A stretch of DNA of 64,000 nucleotides, from contig NZ_BBUY01000015.1 of the NCBI RefSeq assembly GCF_001590865.1, positions 113,147 to 177,146 on the forward strand. The letters are read 5' to 3'. The position numbers were made by a program, and so were the translations under genes. The stretch is from Streptomyces sp. NBRC 110611 (GTDB lineage Bacteria > Actinomycetota > Actinomycetes > Streptomycetales > Streptomycetaceae). The notes under the pieces are model-generated. The model made no database searches, had not been told where the DNA came from, and worked only from the letters and a program-made list of their open reading frames with translations. Of the stretch, positions 25,022 to 34,314 are shown in pieces (position 1 is the first letter of the stretch; each line of letters begins with the position of its first letter).

Positions 25022-26038
25022 TTACGACTCCGCCAGGATCTGTCCGACGTAACGTGCCACTGCGCGTACCGCTCCCATCGTTCCGGGGTAATCCATGCGG
25101 GTCGGTCCGACCACGCCGAGTTTGGCGACTGCCTCGTCGCCCGAACCGTAACCGACCGTGACGACCGAGGTCGACGTCAGGCCTTCGTGGGCATTCTCAT
25201 GCCCGATACGTACGGTCATGCCCGAGTCCTTGGCCTCCCCGAGGAGCTTGAGCAGCACCACATGCTCCTCAAGGGCCTCCAGTACCGGACGGATGGTCAG
25301 GGGGAAATCGTGCCCGAAGCGGGTGAGATTAGCCGTACCGCCGATCAGCAGCCGCTCTTCGGTCTCCTCCACCAGAGTCTCCAGCAACACCGACAGCACT
25401 GTCGAGACCGTGCCGCGGTCCTCCTGTTCGAAGGACTCCGGAAGATCCTGCACCAACTGGGGCACGTCCGTGAAGCGCCGCCCCACGACCCGGCTGTTCA
25501 GCCGCGCCCGGAGGTCGGCCAGGGAGGCCTCGGCGAACGGCGCCTGGCAGTCGATCAGGCGCTGCTCGACCCGGCCGGTGTCCGTGATCAGTACGAGCAT
25601 CAGGCGGGCCGGGGCCAGCGCCAGCAGCTCGACGTGCCGGACCGTGGACCGGGTCAGCGACGGGTACTGCACCACCGCGACCTGCCGGGTCAGCTGCGCC
25701 AGCAGCCGGACCGTGCGGCCCACCACATCGTCCAGGTCGACGGCGCCGTCCAGGAAGCTGTGGATCGCCCGCCGCTCCGGGCTGGACAGCGGCTTGACGC
25801 CGGCCAGCCGGTCGACGAACAGGCGATAGCCCTTGTCGGTCGGGATCCGTCCGGCGCTGGTGTGCGGCTGGGCGATATAGCCCTCGTCCTCCAGCGCGGC
25901 CATGTCGTTGCGGATGGTGGCCGGGGAGACCCCGAGCCGGTGGCGCTCCGTGAGTGCCTTGGAGCCGACCGGCTCCTCCGTCCCGACGTAGTCCTGGACG
26001 ATGGCGCGCAGCACTTCCAGCCTGCGTTCACTGAGCAT
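25022..26038 (-). CDS. hrcA: Heat-inducible transcription repressor HrcA
   Basis: The 338-residue HrcA has an N-terminal winged helix (LSERRLEVLRAIVQDYV, then LGVSPATIRNDMAALEDEGYI), a GAF-like dimer domain, and the conserved C-terminal stretch containing GVVGPTRMDYPG. HrcA binds CIRCE operators and is kept active by GroEL. The ATG at 26038 has GGAGGT 6 nt upstream. A CIRCE operator lies about 45 bp upstream (26082-26106), so it represses its own operon with dnaJ. Confidence 0.97.
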   Translation of the reverse strand: MLSERRLEVLRAIVQDYVGTEEPVGSKALTERHRLGVSPATIRNDMAALEDEGYIAQPHTSAGRIPTDKGYRLFVDRLAGVKPLSSPERRAIHSFLDGAVDLDDVVGRTVRLLAQLTRQVAVVQYPSLTRSTVRHVELLALAPARLMLVLITDTGRVEQRLIDCQAPFAEASLADLRARLNSRVVGRRFTDVPQLVQDLPESFEQEDRGTVSTVLSVLLETLVEETEERLLIGGTANLTRFGHDFPLTIRPVLEALEEHVVLLKLLGEAKDSGMTVRIGHENAHEGLTSTSVVTVGYGSGDEAVAKLGVVGPTRMDYPGTMGAVRAVARYVGQILAES

Positions 26039-26081
26039 CCCGCGCACCTCCAGTCCGGCCGTCCCGCCATCTCGTTTCTCC

Positions 26082-26106
26082 TGGCACTCACCCGGGCCGA
26101 GTGCCA
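26082..26106. promoter_or_regulatory. CIRCE operator of hrcA-dnaJ
   Basis: TGGCACTC (26082-26089), a 9-nt spacer and GAGTGCCA (26099-26106) form the CIRCE inverted repeat (consensus core GCACTC-N9-GAGTGC). It lies in the hrcA promoter region and is the expected HrcA binding site. Confidence 0.92.
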
Positions 26107-26255
26107 GACCCTGAGCCAGTGTACGGCCGGGTAGCACCGGCACGGCAAGGCCGGCCGCACACAGCGCGCACCCGACGGCCGCCATCGGCGGCCAGGATCG
26201 GCATGATCGAGTGGCCCGTCGGGCAACGCTATCGCGAGGGAGCTAGCGTCTCGGT

Positions 26256-26990
26256 ATGCGCACTGCTTGGGAAGAGGCCGGGTGGGAACAGCTCGCTGAA
26301 GGCGTCGCCAGGCGCCGGATGCCGGGCTGGGACGAGACGATCGGGGTGATCGCCGGGGCGTCCGGCGTCATGATCGTCGACACCGGCGCGACCATCCGTG
26401 ACGGCGCGGATCTTCGTCGGTCGGTGCGCGGTGTGCTGGGGCGGGACGTGACGCATATCGCGCTCACCCATCCACACTTCGATCATGTCCTGGGCACCGC
26501 GGCCTTCGCCGGCGTCGCGGTGTTCGGTGCGGCCGGCCTCGGCGACCTGCTGCGCCGTGACAGGGACGTGCTGCGCCACGACGCGATCCGCCACGGCGTC
26601 GGCCGGGACGCCGCCGCGGAGGCCACCGATCTGCTCGTCGTCCCGCACCACCACGTGCACGGCCAGCTCACCGTCGACCTCGGTGACCGCCCGGTGCTGC
26701 TGGCGAACGTGGGTCCCGGCCACACCGCGCACGACCTGGCCGTCCTGGTGCCCGGCCGGCACGGCGCCCCGGAGATCGTCTTCTGCGGCGACCTGGTCGA
26801 GGAGTCCGGCGAACCGCAGGCCGGCCCGGACGCGCTGCCGCGGCAGTGGCCGGCGGCCCTGGACCGGCTGCTGGCCCTCGGCGGTGAGGACGCGAGGTAC
26901 GTGCCCGGCCATGGCGCGGTGGTGGACGCCGCGTTCGTCCGCGCGCAGCGGGACGCGCTGGCCGCCCGCTTCGGCGTGTCTCCCGCCTGA
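26256..26990 (+). CDS. Metallo-beta-lactamase-fold hydrolase
   Basis: The 244-residue protein has THPHFDHVLG as the main metal motif near residue 72, a central His in GPGHTAHDL, Asp in FCGDLVEESG and a terminal His in VPGHGAVVD, giving a complete dinuclear site. The sequence resembles the SoxH/glyoxalase-II-like group of general MBL hydrolases. It is divergent from hrcA and about 40 bp upstream of the DUF3097 gene on the same strand, an arrangement I recall as conserved in Streptomyces. The substrate is unknown. Confidence 0.88.
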   Translation: MRTAWEEAGWEQLAEGVARRRMPGWDETIGVIAGASGVMIVDTGATIRDGADLRRSVRGVLGRDVTHIALTHPHFDHVLGTAAFAGVAVFGAAGLGDLLRRDRDVLRHDAIRHGVGRDAAAEATDLLVVPHHHVHGQLTVDLGDRPVLLANVGPGHTAHDLAVLVPGRHGAPEIVFCGDLVEESGEPQAGPDALPRQWPAALDRLLALGGEDARYVPGHGAVVDAAFVRAQRDALAARFGVSPA

Positions 26991-27030
26991 CCTGCTGCCT
27001 TCGCTCCGCGCCTGTCCTATCGTCTGGCGA

Positions 27031-27870
27031 ATGCGCAGCAGACAGTACGGCCCCGACCTCACGCCTCCCTGGAAGAAGCAGCGGCCCGCCCCCGAGGTGC
27101 CGGCCGACCCCGATCTGGTCGTCGAGGAGGTCACCAGCGGATTCTGCGGCGCCGTGATCCGCTGCGAGAAGACCGCCGAGGGCCCGACGGTCACCCTGGA
27201 GGACCGCTTCGGCAAACACCGGGTGTTCCCGATGACGCCCCGCGGCTTCCTGCTGGAGGGCGAGGTGGTCACCCTCGTACGTCCGCAGCGGCAGCGGCCG
27301 GCGGCGCCGAGCGGCCCGGCCCGTACGGCGTCCGGCTCCCTCGCCGTCCCCGGCGCCCGCGCCCGGGTCGCGCGCGCCGGGCGCATCTACGTGGAGGGAC
27401 GGCACGACGCGGAACTGGTCGAGCGGGTCTGGGGTGACGATCTGCGCATCGAGGGCGTGGTCGTGGAGTACCTGGAGGGCATCGACGACCTGCCGGCGAT
27501 CGTCCGCGGCTTCTCCCCCGGTCCGGACGCACGGCTGGGGGTGCTGGTGGACCACCTCGTCCCCGGCTCGAAGGAGTCCCGGATCGCGGCCGGGGTGACC
27601 GGTGAGCATGTGCTGGTCGTGGGCCACCCGTACATCGATGTGTGGGAGGCGGTGAAGCCGTCGTCGGTCGGCATCCCGGCCTGGCCGTCCGTACCGCGCG
27701 GGCAGGACTGGAAGACGGGGGTGTGCCGGGCACTGGGCTGGCCGGAGAACACGGGGGCGGCGTGGCAGCGGATTCTGTCGGGCGTGCGGTCCTACAAGGA
27801 CCTGGAGCCGCAACTCCTGGGGCGGGTGGAGGAGTTGATTGATTTCGTTACGGTCGGCGGTGCGGCCTGA
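27031..27870 (+). CDS. DUF3097 family protein, TOPRIM-like
   Basis: This 279-residue soluble protein is of a conserved actinobacterial family with no assigned role. An N-terminal small domain (LVVEEVTSGFCGAVIRCEK) is joined by a Pro/Arg-rich linker to a C-terminal domain. That domain contains RIYVEGRHDAELVERVW and LGVLVDHLVPGSKESRIA, which look like the Glu and Asp motifs of a TOPRIM fold as found in primases and OLD-type nucleases; this is my inference. The ATG at 27031 gives MRSRQYGPDLTPPWKKQ, a family-typical start. Its 3' end overlaps the convergent Uma2 gene by 23 bp. Confidence 0.82.
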   Translation: MRSRQYGPDLTPPWKKQRPAPEVPADPDLVVEEVTSGFCGAVIRCEKTAEGPTVTLEDRFGKHRVFPMTPRGFLLEGEVVTLVRPQRQRPAAPSGPARTASGSLAVPGARARVARAGRIYVEGRHDAELVERVWGDDLRIEGVVVEYLEGIDDLPAIVRGFSPGPDARLGVLVDHLVPGSKESRIAAGVTGEHVLVVGHPYIDVWEAVKPSSVGIPAWPSVPRGQDWKTGVCRALGWPENTGAAWQRILSGVRSYKDLEPQLLGRVEELIDFVTVGGAA

Positions 27871-28423
27871 CGCCCTTGTAGGTCCCGAACTCACTGGTGT
27901 CCAGCTCGCTGCCGAGCAGGGGCAGCGGAAGGGGCTCACCGAACTTCGTGATCTGCTGGGTCCGGTAGTCCGCCTCATCCCCCGCGCCGACTGGCTGAGT
28001 GAGCAGGACGCACTGGGCCATGATGGGATCGATGATCAGGTAGGAGGGCACCGCGCCCGCGGCGTAGATCGAGCGCTTGATTCCGTAGTCATGGTCGACG
28101 CTGGTCTTGGAAACCACCTCGATGACCGTGGTGATCACCCCGCACGGGATCGGCCCCGACTCCGGACGAGCCTCGCGCGCCAGCACCACCAGATCCGGGA
28201 TGGGTTCACTCGCCTCGAACGGGACCGTGATGTCCTGAGTCTGGAGACGCATCCATGCACGCCTGGGGATCTGGTCCTGGACCAACTCGACGATCTCGTT
28301 GTGCACGAGGTCGGGCGTCGCCATCATCACGATGTTCCCCCTGAGAAGCTCCACCTTGACGCCATCGGGAACTTCCAGGTTCTGGAAGAACTGGGTCATT
28401 CGGTGATCATCCACAGCGGTCAT
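27848..28423 (-). CDS. Uma2 family (DUF820) putative restriction-fold nuclease
   Basis: The 191-residue protein has the PD-(D/E)xK-like core of the Uma2/DUF820 family: VELLRGNIVMMATP, then PIPDLVVLAREA, then VIEVVSKTSVDHDYGIKRS, which gives Asp, Glu and Lys/Arg active-site candidates. Uma2 genes are often multicopy in Streptomyces, and their biological role is not settled. It converges on and overlaps DUF3097 by 23 bp, with no terminator visible between them. Its codon choice appears less GC-extreme than its neighbours, a mild hint of acquisition. The ATG at 28423 starts MTAVDDHRM; an ATG 8 codons later is also possible. Confidence 0.85.
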   Translation of the reverse strand: MTAVDDHRMTQFFQNLEVPDGVKVELLRGNIVMMATPDLVHNEIVELVQDQIPRRAWMRLQTQDITVPFEASEPIPDLVVLAREARPESGPIPCGVITTVIEVVSKTSVDHDYGIKRSIYAAGAVPSYLIIDPIMAQCVLLTQPVGAGDEADYRTQQITKFGEPLPLPLLGSELDTSEFGTYKGVRPHRRP

Positions 28424-28525
28424 CTCCGTGGCCCTCCCACATCCCGCCGCGTCCGTTTAGCGGCAGCCTATGGAAGAGCGTAGACAGGCGCACAGCGTGC
28501 CCGCATCGCTTCTCTCGTTCGAGTA

Positions 28526-29767
28526 CTAGTCCACCAGATCCCGCACCACCGCGTCAGCCAACAGCCTCCCCCGGAGTGTCAGAACGGCCCGCCCCTCCTC
28601 GTACGGCCCCGCCTCCAGCAGGCCGTCCGCCAGGGCCTTGCGGGAGGCCGCGAGGCCGTCCGGGCGCAGCACGGACAGGGAGCAGCCCTCGCGCAGCCGC
28701 AGCTCCAGCAGGACGCGCTCCACGCGGCGGTCCTCGTCGGCCAGGATCTCGCGGCCCGCGCCCGGCGACCGTCCGTCCCCCAGGGCCTGGGCGTAGGCAC
28801 CCGGGTGCTTCACGTTCCACCAGCGCACGCCGCCTATGTGGCTGTGGGCGCCGGGGCCGGCGCCCCACCAGTCGGCGCCGGTCCAGTACAGCTCGTTGTG
28901 GCGGCAGCGGGCGGCCTCGGTGGTGGCCCAGTTGGAGACCTCGTACCAGTGGAAGCCGGCCGCGGAGAGGGCCTCCTCGGCGATCAGGTAGCGGTCGGCG
29001 TGCACGTCGTCATCCGTCATCGGGACCTCGCCACGGCGGATCCGGCGGGCCAGCTGGGTGCCCTCCTCGACGATCAGGGCGTACGCGGAGATGTGGTCGG
29101 GGCCGGCGCCGAGGGCGGCGTCGAGGGACGCCCGCCAGTCGTCGTCGGTCTCGCCGGGGGTGCCGTAGATCAGGTCGAGGTTGATGTGCCGGAAGCCGGC
29201 GGCGCGGGCCTCGGCGACGCAGGCCTCGGGACGGCCCGGGGTGTGCGTCCGGTCGAGGATCTTCAGGACGTGCTGCCGGGCGCTCTGCATACCGAAGGAG
29301 ACGCGGTTGAAACCGCCGGCGAGCAGCTCCTCCAGGTAGGCCGGGCCGACGGACTCGGGGTTGGCCTCCGTGGTGATCTCGGCACCGGGGGCGAGGCCGA
29401 ATTCGTCGCGGATCGCGGCCAGCATGCGGCTCAGGTCCGCGGCGGGGAGGAGGGTCGGGGTACCGCCGCCGACGAAGACCGTCTCGACGGGGCGCGGGTC
29501 GTCGCCCAGCACCTTGCGGGCCAGGCGGATCTCCTCGACGACGGCGTCGGCGTAGTTGTCCCGGGAGGCCAGGGCGCCGCCGGAGCCGCGCAGCTCGCTC
29601 GCGGTGTAGGTGTTGAAGTCGCAGTAGCCGCAGCGGGTCGCGCAGTACGGCACGTGCAGGTAGAAGCCGAGAGGCCGCCCGGCCGCCTCCGCCAGCGCAT
29701 GGCGGGGCAGCGCCCCGTCCTCGGGCATCGGCTCACCATCAGGCAGTGCGGAAGGCATGGGATCCAT
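28526..29767 (-). CDS. hemW: Radical SAM heme chaperone HemW
   Basis: The 413-residue protein has the radical SAM cluster motif CATRCGYCDF near residue 41, GGGTPTLLP, the EANPES segment and a C-terminal HemN-like domain. HemW proteins resemble coproporphyrinogen dehydrogenase but act as heme chaperones; the extra cysteine in CGYCDF rather than CGFCGC agrees with the HemW group. It belongs to the conserved lepA-hemW-hrcA neighbourhood. The start may be 29767 or an ATG 3 codons later. Confidence 0.93.
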   Translation of the reverse strand: MDPMPSALPDGEPMPEDGALPRHALAEAAGRPLGFYLHVPYCATRCGYCDFNTYTASELRGSGGALASRDNYADAVVEEIRLARKVLGDDPRPVETVFVGGGTPTLLPAADLSRMLAAIRDEFGLAPGAEITTEANPESVGPAYLEELLAGGFNRVSFGMQSARQHVLKILDRTHTPGRPEACVAEARAAGFRHINLDLIYGTPGETDDDWRASLDAALGAGPDHISAYALIVEEGTQLARRIRRGEVPMTDDDVHADRYLIAEEALSAAGFHWYEVSNWATTEAARCRHNELYWTGADWWGAGPGAHSHIGGVRWWNVKHPGAYAQALGDGRSPGAGREILADEDRRVERVLLELRLREGCSLSVLRPDGLAASRKALADGLLEAGPYEEGRAVLTLRGRLLADAVVRDLVD

Positions 29768-29901
29768 TGTCCGTCATGGGACTGACAACGTCCGTCAGAG
29801 GAGCGACGCCCGGGCTGGAGCGGTGACGGTCCGGCTTCCCGGCCGGTGGACGGCGCCGCTCTCCGCCCGGTGGACGGCGCCGCTCCCCGGCCCGCGGGCG
29901 G

Positions 29902-32262
29902 CTACGAGGAGCCGCCCGCCGCCTTGAGCACGAGGAGTGCCAGGTCGTCGTCGGGCGGAGCGGGGTCGAAGGCGTGGACGGCGGCGCGGAGGTGATCGGC
30001 GAGGGCCTTGGCGGTCAGGCCGACGCCGGCCGCGAGGGCCTTGGCCAGACCGTCCTCGTCGTCGAAGAGCCGGCGGCCGGAGCGGCGCTCGGTGACCCCG
30101 TCGGTGACGCACAGCAGGGTCTCGCCGGGGCGGAGCTCGAACGATTCGCTGACGTAGGCGGCGTCCTCGACCACCCCCAGCAGCACCTGCGGCGCCGCCA
30201 CGACCCGGACCGCGCCGTCCGTGCCCAGGACGAGCGGCAGCGGGTGGCCGGCGCTGGCCAGGGTGCAGCGGGCACCGCCGGAGCCTCCGGGGAACGGGAC
30301 GATCTCGCCGTAGAGGAGGGAGAGGAACCGGGCCTGCTCGCCCTCCTCGCGGACCTCCACCGGGGCCTCCGCGCCCGCGCCGGCCGCCGCCACCGCCGCC
30401 GCGACGGCCGCGACCGAGTCCGCGGCCTCCCGGGCCATGGTCTTGTTGAGCCGGTCGAGGACCTCCGCGACGCCGAAGCCGTCGCGTGCCAGCATCCGCA
30501 GCACCGGCCGGGCCAGGCCGGTCACCGCGGCCGCCTCGGGCCCGCTGCCGCAGACGTCGCCGAGCGCGAAGCACCAGCGGCCGTTCCCCGCGTCGAAGAG
30601 GTCCCAGAAGTCGCCACCCGCCCAGGCGCCCTCGCGCGGCTCGTAGACCACCGCCGACTCCACGCCGGGCACCCGCGCCCGCCCCCGGGGCAGCAGCCGG
30701 CGCTGCAGGACCTGGCTGATCCGCTCCTGCCGGCGGTAGGCGCGGGCGGTGGCCAGGGCGCGGGCGACCCGGCGGCCCAGGTCCTCGATCAGCCCGACCA
30801 CCTCGTCGGGGAAGCGCGCCAGCCCGCCCCGGCCGAGCAGCAGTGTGCCGAGCCGACGGCCGCCGACGGACAGGGGGCAGGCCAGCGCCGCTCCACCCAG
30901 GTCACCGCAGGCCAGGTGTTCACCGCCGGGGTCCGCGCAGCCCAGGTCGTCACAGCCGGGTTCGTGCGGCCATGGCCACGGGACCGCGACCGGTGCGCTG
31001 CCGGGCGCGGCATCGTCCGGCAGCTCCGGTGGCTGCTTCTCCAGCGCCGCACGGAGGGAATCGATCCGGCTCTCGCAGGTGTGCCAGACGCGGGCGAGCC
31101 GCTGCTCTCCCTGACCGTCGGCCGCCCCCGGTCCCCGCCCGGGCCCGGACCCGCCACCGCCACCGTCGCCGTCCCCGTCGTGGAGCCATACCGCGCACCA
31201 GTCGGCGATCCGAGGGACGATCAACTGCGCGGCGAGTGCGGCGACCTGATCGGCGTCGAGCTGACCGGAGAGCAGGTCGGAGGCCTCGGCGAGGAAGGAG
31301 AGCGCACCGTTGTCGACCCGGCCGGCGCCGGGCTCCGGACGGCTGGGGCGGCGCGGTACGGGGGCGAGGAGTTCGGCGGCCCGCAGTTCGCGCTGGAGCA
31401 GCCGGCCATCGGAGGTGCGCTCCAGCGGGTCGCCGTGGACGATCTCGATCTGGTCGTCGTACGGAAGCTCGGGCTCCGGACGGGCACCGGCGCCGGGGAC
31501 GTCCAAGGGGAGCCGGAACCATACGGCCTTCATGGCGCGGCGGTAGGTGATGCCCCACGATTCGGCGACGGCACTGATCAGTTGCAGCCCGCGGCCACCG
31601 CTTTCGGAGGCGGGGCCGTCAGCGGCGGCACCCTCCGCGCGGGCGCGGACGGGCCGGGCCGGGTGGCGGTCACAGACCTCGATGACGACACCGGGCAGGG
31701 AATCCGGACCGGGGCCGGGACCGGGACTGGGGCCGGGAGCGGGACCGGGACTGGGGCCGGGATTGGGGGCGGGGACGGGACTGGAGCCGGGGACGGGACT
31801 GGAGCAGCGGTCCGGTTCGAGGGCGGGGCCCGGGTCGGGATCGGGGTCGGCGCCGTCGTCCGGCCCGTCCGCGGGGGCGAGCCGGCAGCGCAGCTCGACG
31901 GTGGTGCCGGCGTGCACCACCGCGTTGGTGACCAACTCGCTGACCAGCAGCAGCGCTTCGTCCGCCAGGCGGTCGGTGAGCCCCTCCGCGCCGGGCAGCC
32001 GCTGGGCGGCCCAGTGGGCGAAGGACTCGCGGACGAAGCGCCGGGCAGCGGCCGCGGCCTGCGGATTCCCGGGAAGCCGGACCCGCCGGGTACGGGCACC
32101 CGGGACGCAGCCATCAGCGCCACCGTGGCCGCCGGGGCCATTGAGGCCGCCGGAATCACCGGAATCGCCGGACCCATCCGGCGTCGTCGCGCGCGCCACC
32201 GCACGCGCCCCCGTGACGCCGTCATCCCGTGGAGACGAAGTTGTCGTCGCAGTCGTCCTCAT
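29902..32262 (-). CDS. ATPase/GAF/SpoIIE-type PP2C phosphatase
   Basis: The 786-residue regulator has three parts. First is an N-terminal RsbW-like histidine-kinase-type ATPase (LLLVSELVTNAVVHAG near 110, SGGRGLQLI near 220) interrupted by a Pro/Gly-rich insert. Next is a GAF-like sensor region (about 300-500, LSGQLDADQVAALAAQLIVPRIADWCAVW). Last is a C-terminal PP2C domain with metal Asp motifs GGDFWDLFD, DGVTE and DDDLALL. Such proteins switch anti-anti-sigma factors by phosphorylation and dephosphorylation. The ATG at 32262 has GGGAG about 8 nt upstream. No anti-sigma partner is adjacent, so its circuit is unknown. Confidence 0.9.
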   Translation of the reverse strand: MRTTATTTSSPRDDGVTGARAVARATTPDGSGDSGDSGGLNGPGGHGGADGCVPGARTRRVRLPGNPQAAAAARRFVRESFAHWAAQRLPGAEGLTDRLADEALLLVSELVTNAVVHAGTTVELRCRLAPADGPDDGADPDPDPGPALEPDRCSSPVPGSSPVPAPNPGPSPGPAPGPSPGPGPGPDSLPGVVIEVCDRHPARPVRARAEGAAADGPASESGGRGLQLISAVAESWGITYRRAMKAVWFRLPLDVPGAGARPEPELPYDDQIEIVHGDPLERTSDGRLLQRELRAAELLAPVPRRPSRPEPGAGRVDNGALSFLAEASDLLSGQLDADQVAALAAQLIVPRIADWCAVWLHDGDGDGGGGGSGPGRGPGAADGQGEQRLARVWHTCESRIDSLRAALEKQPPELPDDAAPGSAPVAVPWPWPHEPGCDDLGCADPGGEHLACGDLGGAALACPLSVGGRRLGTLLLGRGGLARFPDEVVGLIEDLGRRVARALATARAYRRQERISQVLQRRLLPRGRARVPGVESAVVYEPREGAWAGGDFWDLFDAGNGRWCFALGDVCGSGPEAAAVTGLARPVLRMLARDGFGVAEVLDRLNKTMAREAADSVAAVAAAVAAAGAGAEAPVEVREEGEQARFLSLLYGEIVPFPGGSGGARCTLASAGHPLPLVLGTDGAVRVVAAPQVLLGVVEDAAYVSESFELRPGETLLCVTDGVTERRSGRRLFDDEDGLAKALAAGVGLTAKALADHLRAAVHAFDPAPPDDDLALLVLKAAGGSS
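31705..31806. repeat. GGGACC/GGGGCC hexamer tract inside the phosphatase gene
   Basis: About 100 bp of degenerate 6-bp repeats encode a Pro-Gly/Pro-Ala/Pro-Ser dipeptide run (PGPSPGPAPGPSPGPGPGP) inside the ATPase domain of the phosphatase. The tract stays in frame and is likely to vary in length. Confidence 0.8.
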
Positions 32263-32424
32263 TGAGCAACTCCCGAACAGCTCCGCTACAGCGCCGGATG
32301 CGCCACCGACAGGGTGACAGAACGAGCGCACGCATAAGCACCGAGTCACGGAAGTGCGAGGTCGCGGCGTCCAATTCGGCTGACACGCCGGGGGAGTTGG
32401 CCGGTGCGCGAAGCAGGGCAGGCG

Positions 32425-34314
32425 CTACGCCTCCCGCGCGCCCGCGTACATCTCCTCCAGCAGGTCCTTGAACGCCCGCTCCACCACCGGCCGCTTGACC
32501 TTCAGACTGGGCGTCACCTCGCCGTGCTCGATGTCCAGATCGCGCGGCAGCAGCCGGAACTTGCGGATCTGCTGCCAGCGCTGCAGGCCCTCGTTGACCC
32601 GCTCGACATAGCCGTCGATCAGCTCGCGGACCTGGTCGGCGGCGACGACCTCGGCGTACGTCCTCCCCGCCAGGCCGTGCTCCTTCGCCCAGCCCATGAT
32701 CGTCGGCTCGTCGAGGGCGATCAGCGCGGTACAGAAGTTCCGGTTGGCGCCGTGCACCAGCACATTGGAGACGAACGGACAGGCCGCCTTGAACTGCCCC
32801 TCCACCTCGGCGGGCGCGATGTACTTGCCCCCGGACGTTTTGATCAAGTCCTTCTTGCGGTCGGTGATCCGCAGGTAGCCGTCAGGGGACAGCTCGCCGA
32901 TGTCGCCGGTGTGGAACCAGCCGTCCTCCTCCAGCACCTCGGCGGTCTTGTCCGGCAGGCCGTGATAGCCCTGCATGATGCCCGGGCCGCGCAGCAGGAT
33001 CTCGCCGTCCTCGGCGATCCGGACCTCGGTGCCGGGCAGCGGCTTGCCGACCGTGCCGGTGCGGTAGGCCTCGCCGGGGTTGACGAAGCTGGCGGCGCTG
33101 GACTCCGTCAGGCCGTAGCCCTCCAGGATGTGGATACCGGCGCCGGAGAAGAAGTAGCCGATCTCCGGGGCGAGCGCGGCCGAGCCGGAGACCGCGGCGC
33201 GCAGCCGGCCGCCGAAGGCCTCCCGGAGCTTGCCGTAGACGAGGGCGTCGGCGATCTTGTGCTTGGCGCCGAGCGCGAACGGCACCGAGGCGTTGCCGGT
33301 GCGCTGGAAGTTGTCCTGGGCGGCCCTGGCGTACTCGCGGGCCACCCCGGCCGCCCACTGGAAGATCTTGTACTTGACGGCGCCGCCCTCCCGGGCCTTG
33401 GCCGCGACGCCGTTGTAGACCTTCTCGAAGATCCGCGGTACGGCCGCCATGTACGTGGGCCGGACGACCGGCAGATTCTCGATGATCTTGTCGACCCGGC
33501 CATCGACGGCGATCACCTGGCCGGTCGCGATCTGCCCCGCCGTGAGCACCTTGCCGAAGACATGCGCCAGCGGCAGCCAGAGGTACTGCACGTCCTCCTC
33601 GGTGATCAGCCCGGTCGCCTCGATCGCGCGGGCCATGTACGCCCAGCAGTCGTGCTGCAGCCGCACCCCCTTGGGACGGCCGGTGGTCCCGGAGGTGTAG
33701 ATCAGCGTCGCCAGCTGATCGGCGCTCAGCCCGGCGATCCGCTCCTTCACACACTCGGGGTGCTTCTCCAGATGGGCGGCGCCGCGCCGCTCCAGCTCCG
33801 CCAGGGAGAGCACCCAGCCGTCGGGGTCGTCGGCCGTGGGCTCGGCGTCCGCCTCGTCGATGACGACGACATACGCCAGGTCGGGCAGCTCCGCGCGCCG
33901 CTCGCGGGCCTTGGCGAGCTGTCCGGCGTCCTCCGCGATCAGCACCCGGCTGCCGGAGTCGGCCAGGATGTACGCGGTCTCCTCGACGTTGGTGCTCGGG
34001 TAGATCGTGGTGGTGGCGGCGCCGGAGCAGAGCACACCGAGATCGGTGAGGATCCATTCGACGCGGGTGTTGGCGGCCAGCGCCACCCGCTCCTCGGGCC
34101 GTACGCCCAGCGCGATCAGCCCGGCGGCCACGGCGTAGACCCGGTCGGCGGCCTGGGCCCAGCTGATCGCCTTCCAGTCGTCCGGGCCCCGACCGGAGGC
34201 CGACGGGACCGGATGACGGAAGGCCTCGATATCGGGCGTGGCCGCGACCCGCTCCAGGAAGAGGTGCGCCACCGAGGGCGGCCGGTTCTCGATCAGGGTG
34301 TAGGTGTCCGTCAC
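32425..34314 (-). CDS. Long-chain fatty-acid--CoA ligase
   Basis: The 629-residue AMP-forming acyl-CoA synthetase has the P-loop YTSGTTGRPKG near 200, the acyl-substrate motif GYGLTESS near 400, GWFHTGDIGE and the hinge DRKKDLIKTSGGKY near 500 with a C-terminal Lys for thioesterification. It activates long-chain fatty acids for degradation or lipid synthesis. The GTG at 34314 has GGAGG 5 nt upstream. It is followed by the phosphatase gene on the same strand after 162 bp with no obvious terminator. Confidence 0.93.
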   Translation of the reverse strand: MTDTYTLIENRPPSVAHLFLERVAATPDIEAFRHPVPSASGRGPDDWKAISWAQAADRVYAVAAGLIALGVRPEERVALAANTRVEWILTDLGVLCSGAATTTIYPSTNVEETAYILADSGSRVLIAEDAGQLAKARERRAELPDLAYVVVIDEADAEPTADDPDGWVLSLAELERRGAAHLEKHPECVKERIAGLSADQLATLIYTSGTTGRPKGVRLQHDCWAYMARAIEATGLITEEDVQYLWLPLAHVFGKVLTAGQIATGQVIAVDGRVDKIIENLPVVRPTYMAAVPRIFEKVYNGVAAKAREGGAVKYKIFQWAAGVAREYARAAQDNFQRTGNASVPFALGAKHKIADALVYGKLREAFGGRLRAAVSGSAALAPEIGYFFSGAGIHILEGYGLTESSAASFVNPGEAYRTGTVGKPLPGTEVRIAEDGEILLRGPGIMQGYHGLPDKTAEVLEEDGWFHTGDIGELSPDGYLRITDRKKDLIKTSGGKYIAPAEVEGQFKAACPFVSNVLVHGANRNFCTALIALDEPTIMGWAKEHGLAGRTYAEVVAADQVRELIDGYVERVNEGLQRWQQIRKFRLLPRDLDIEHGEVTPSLKVKRPVVERAFKDLLEEMYAGAREA

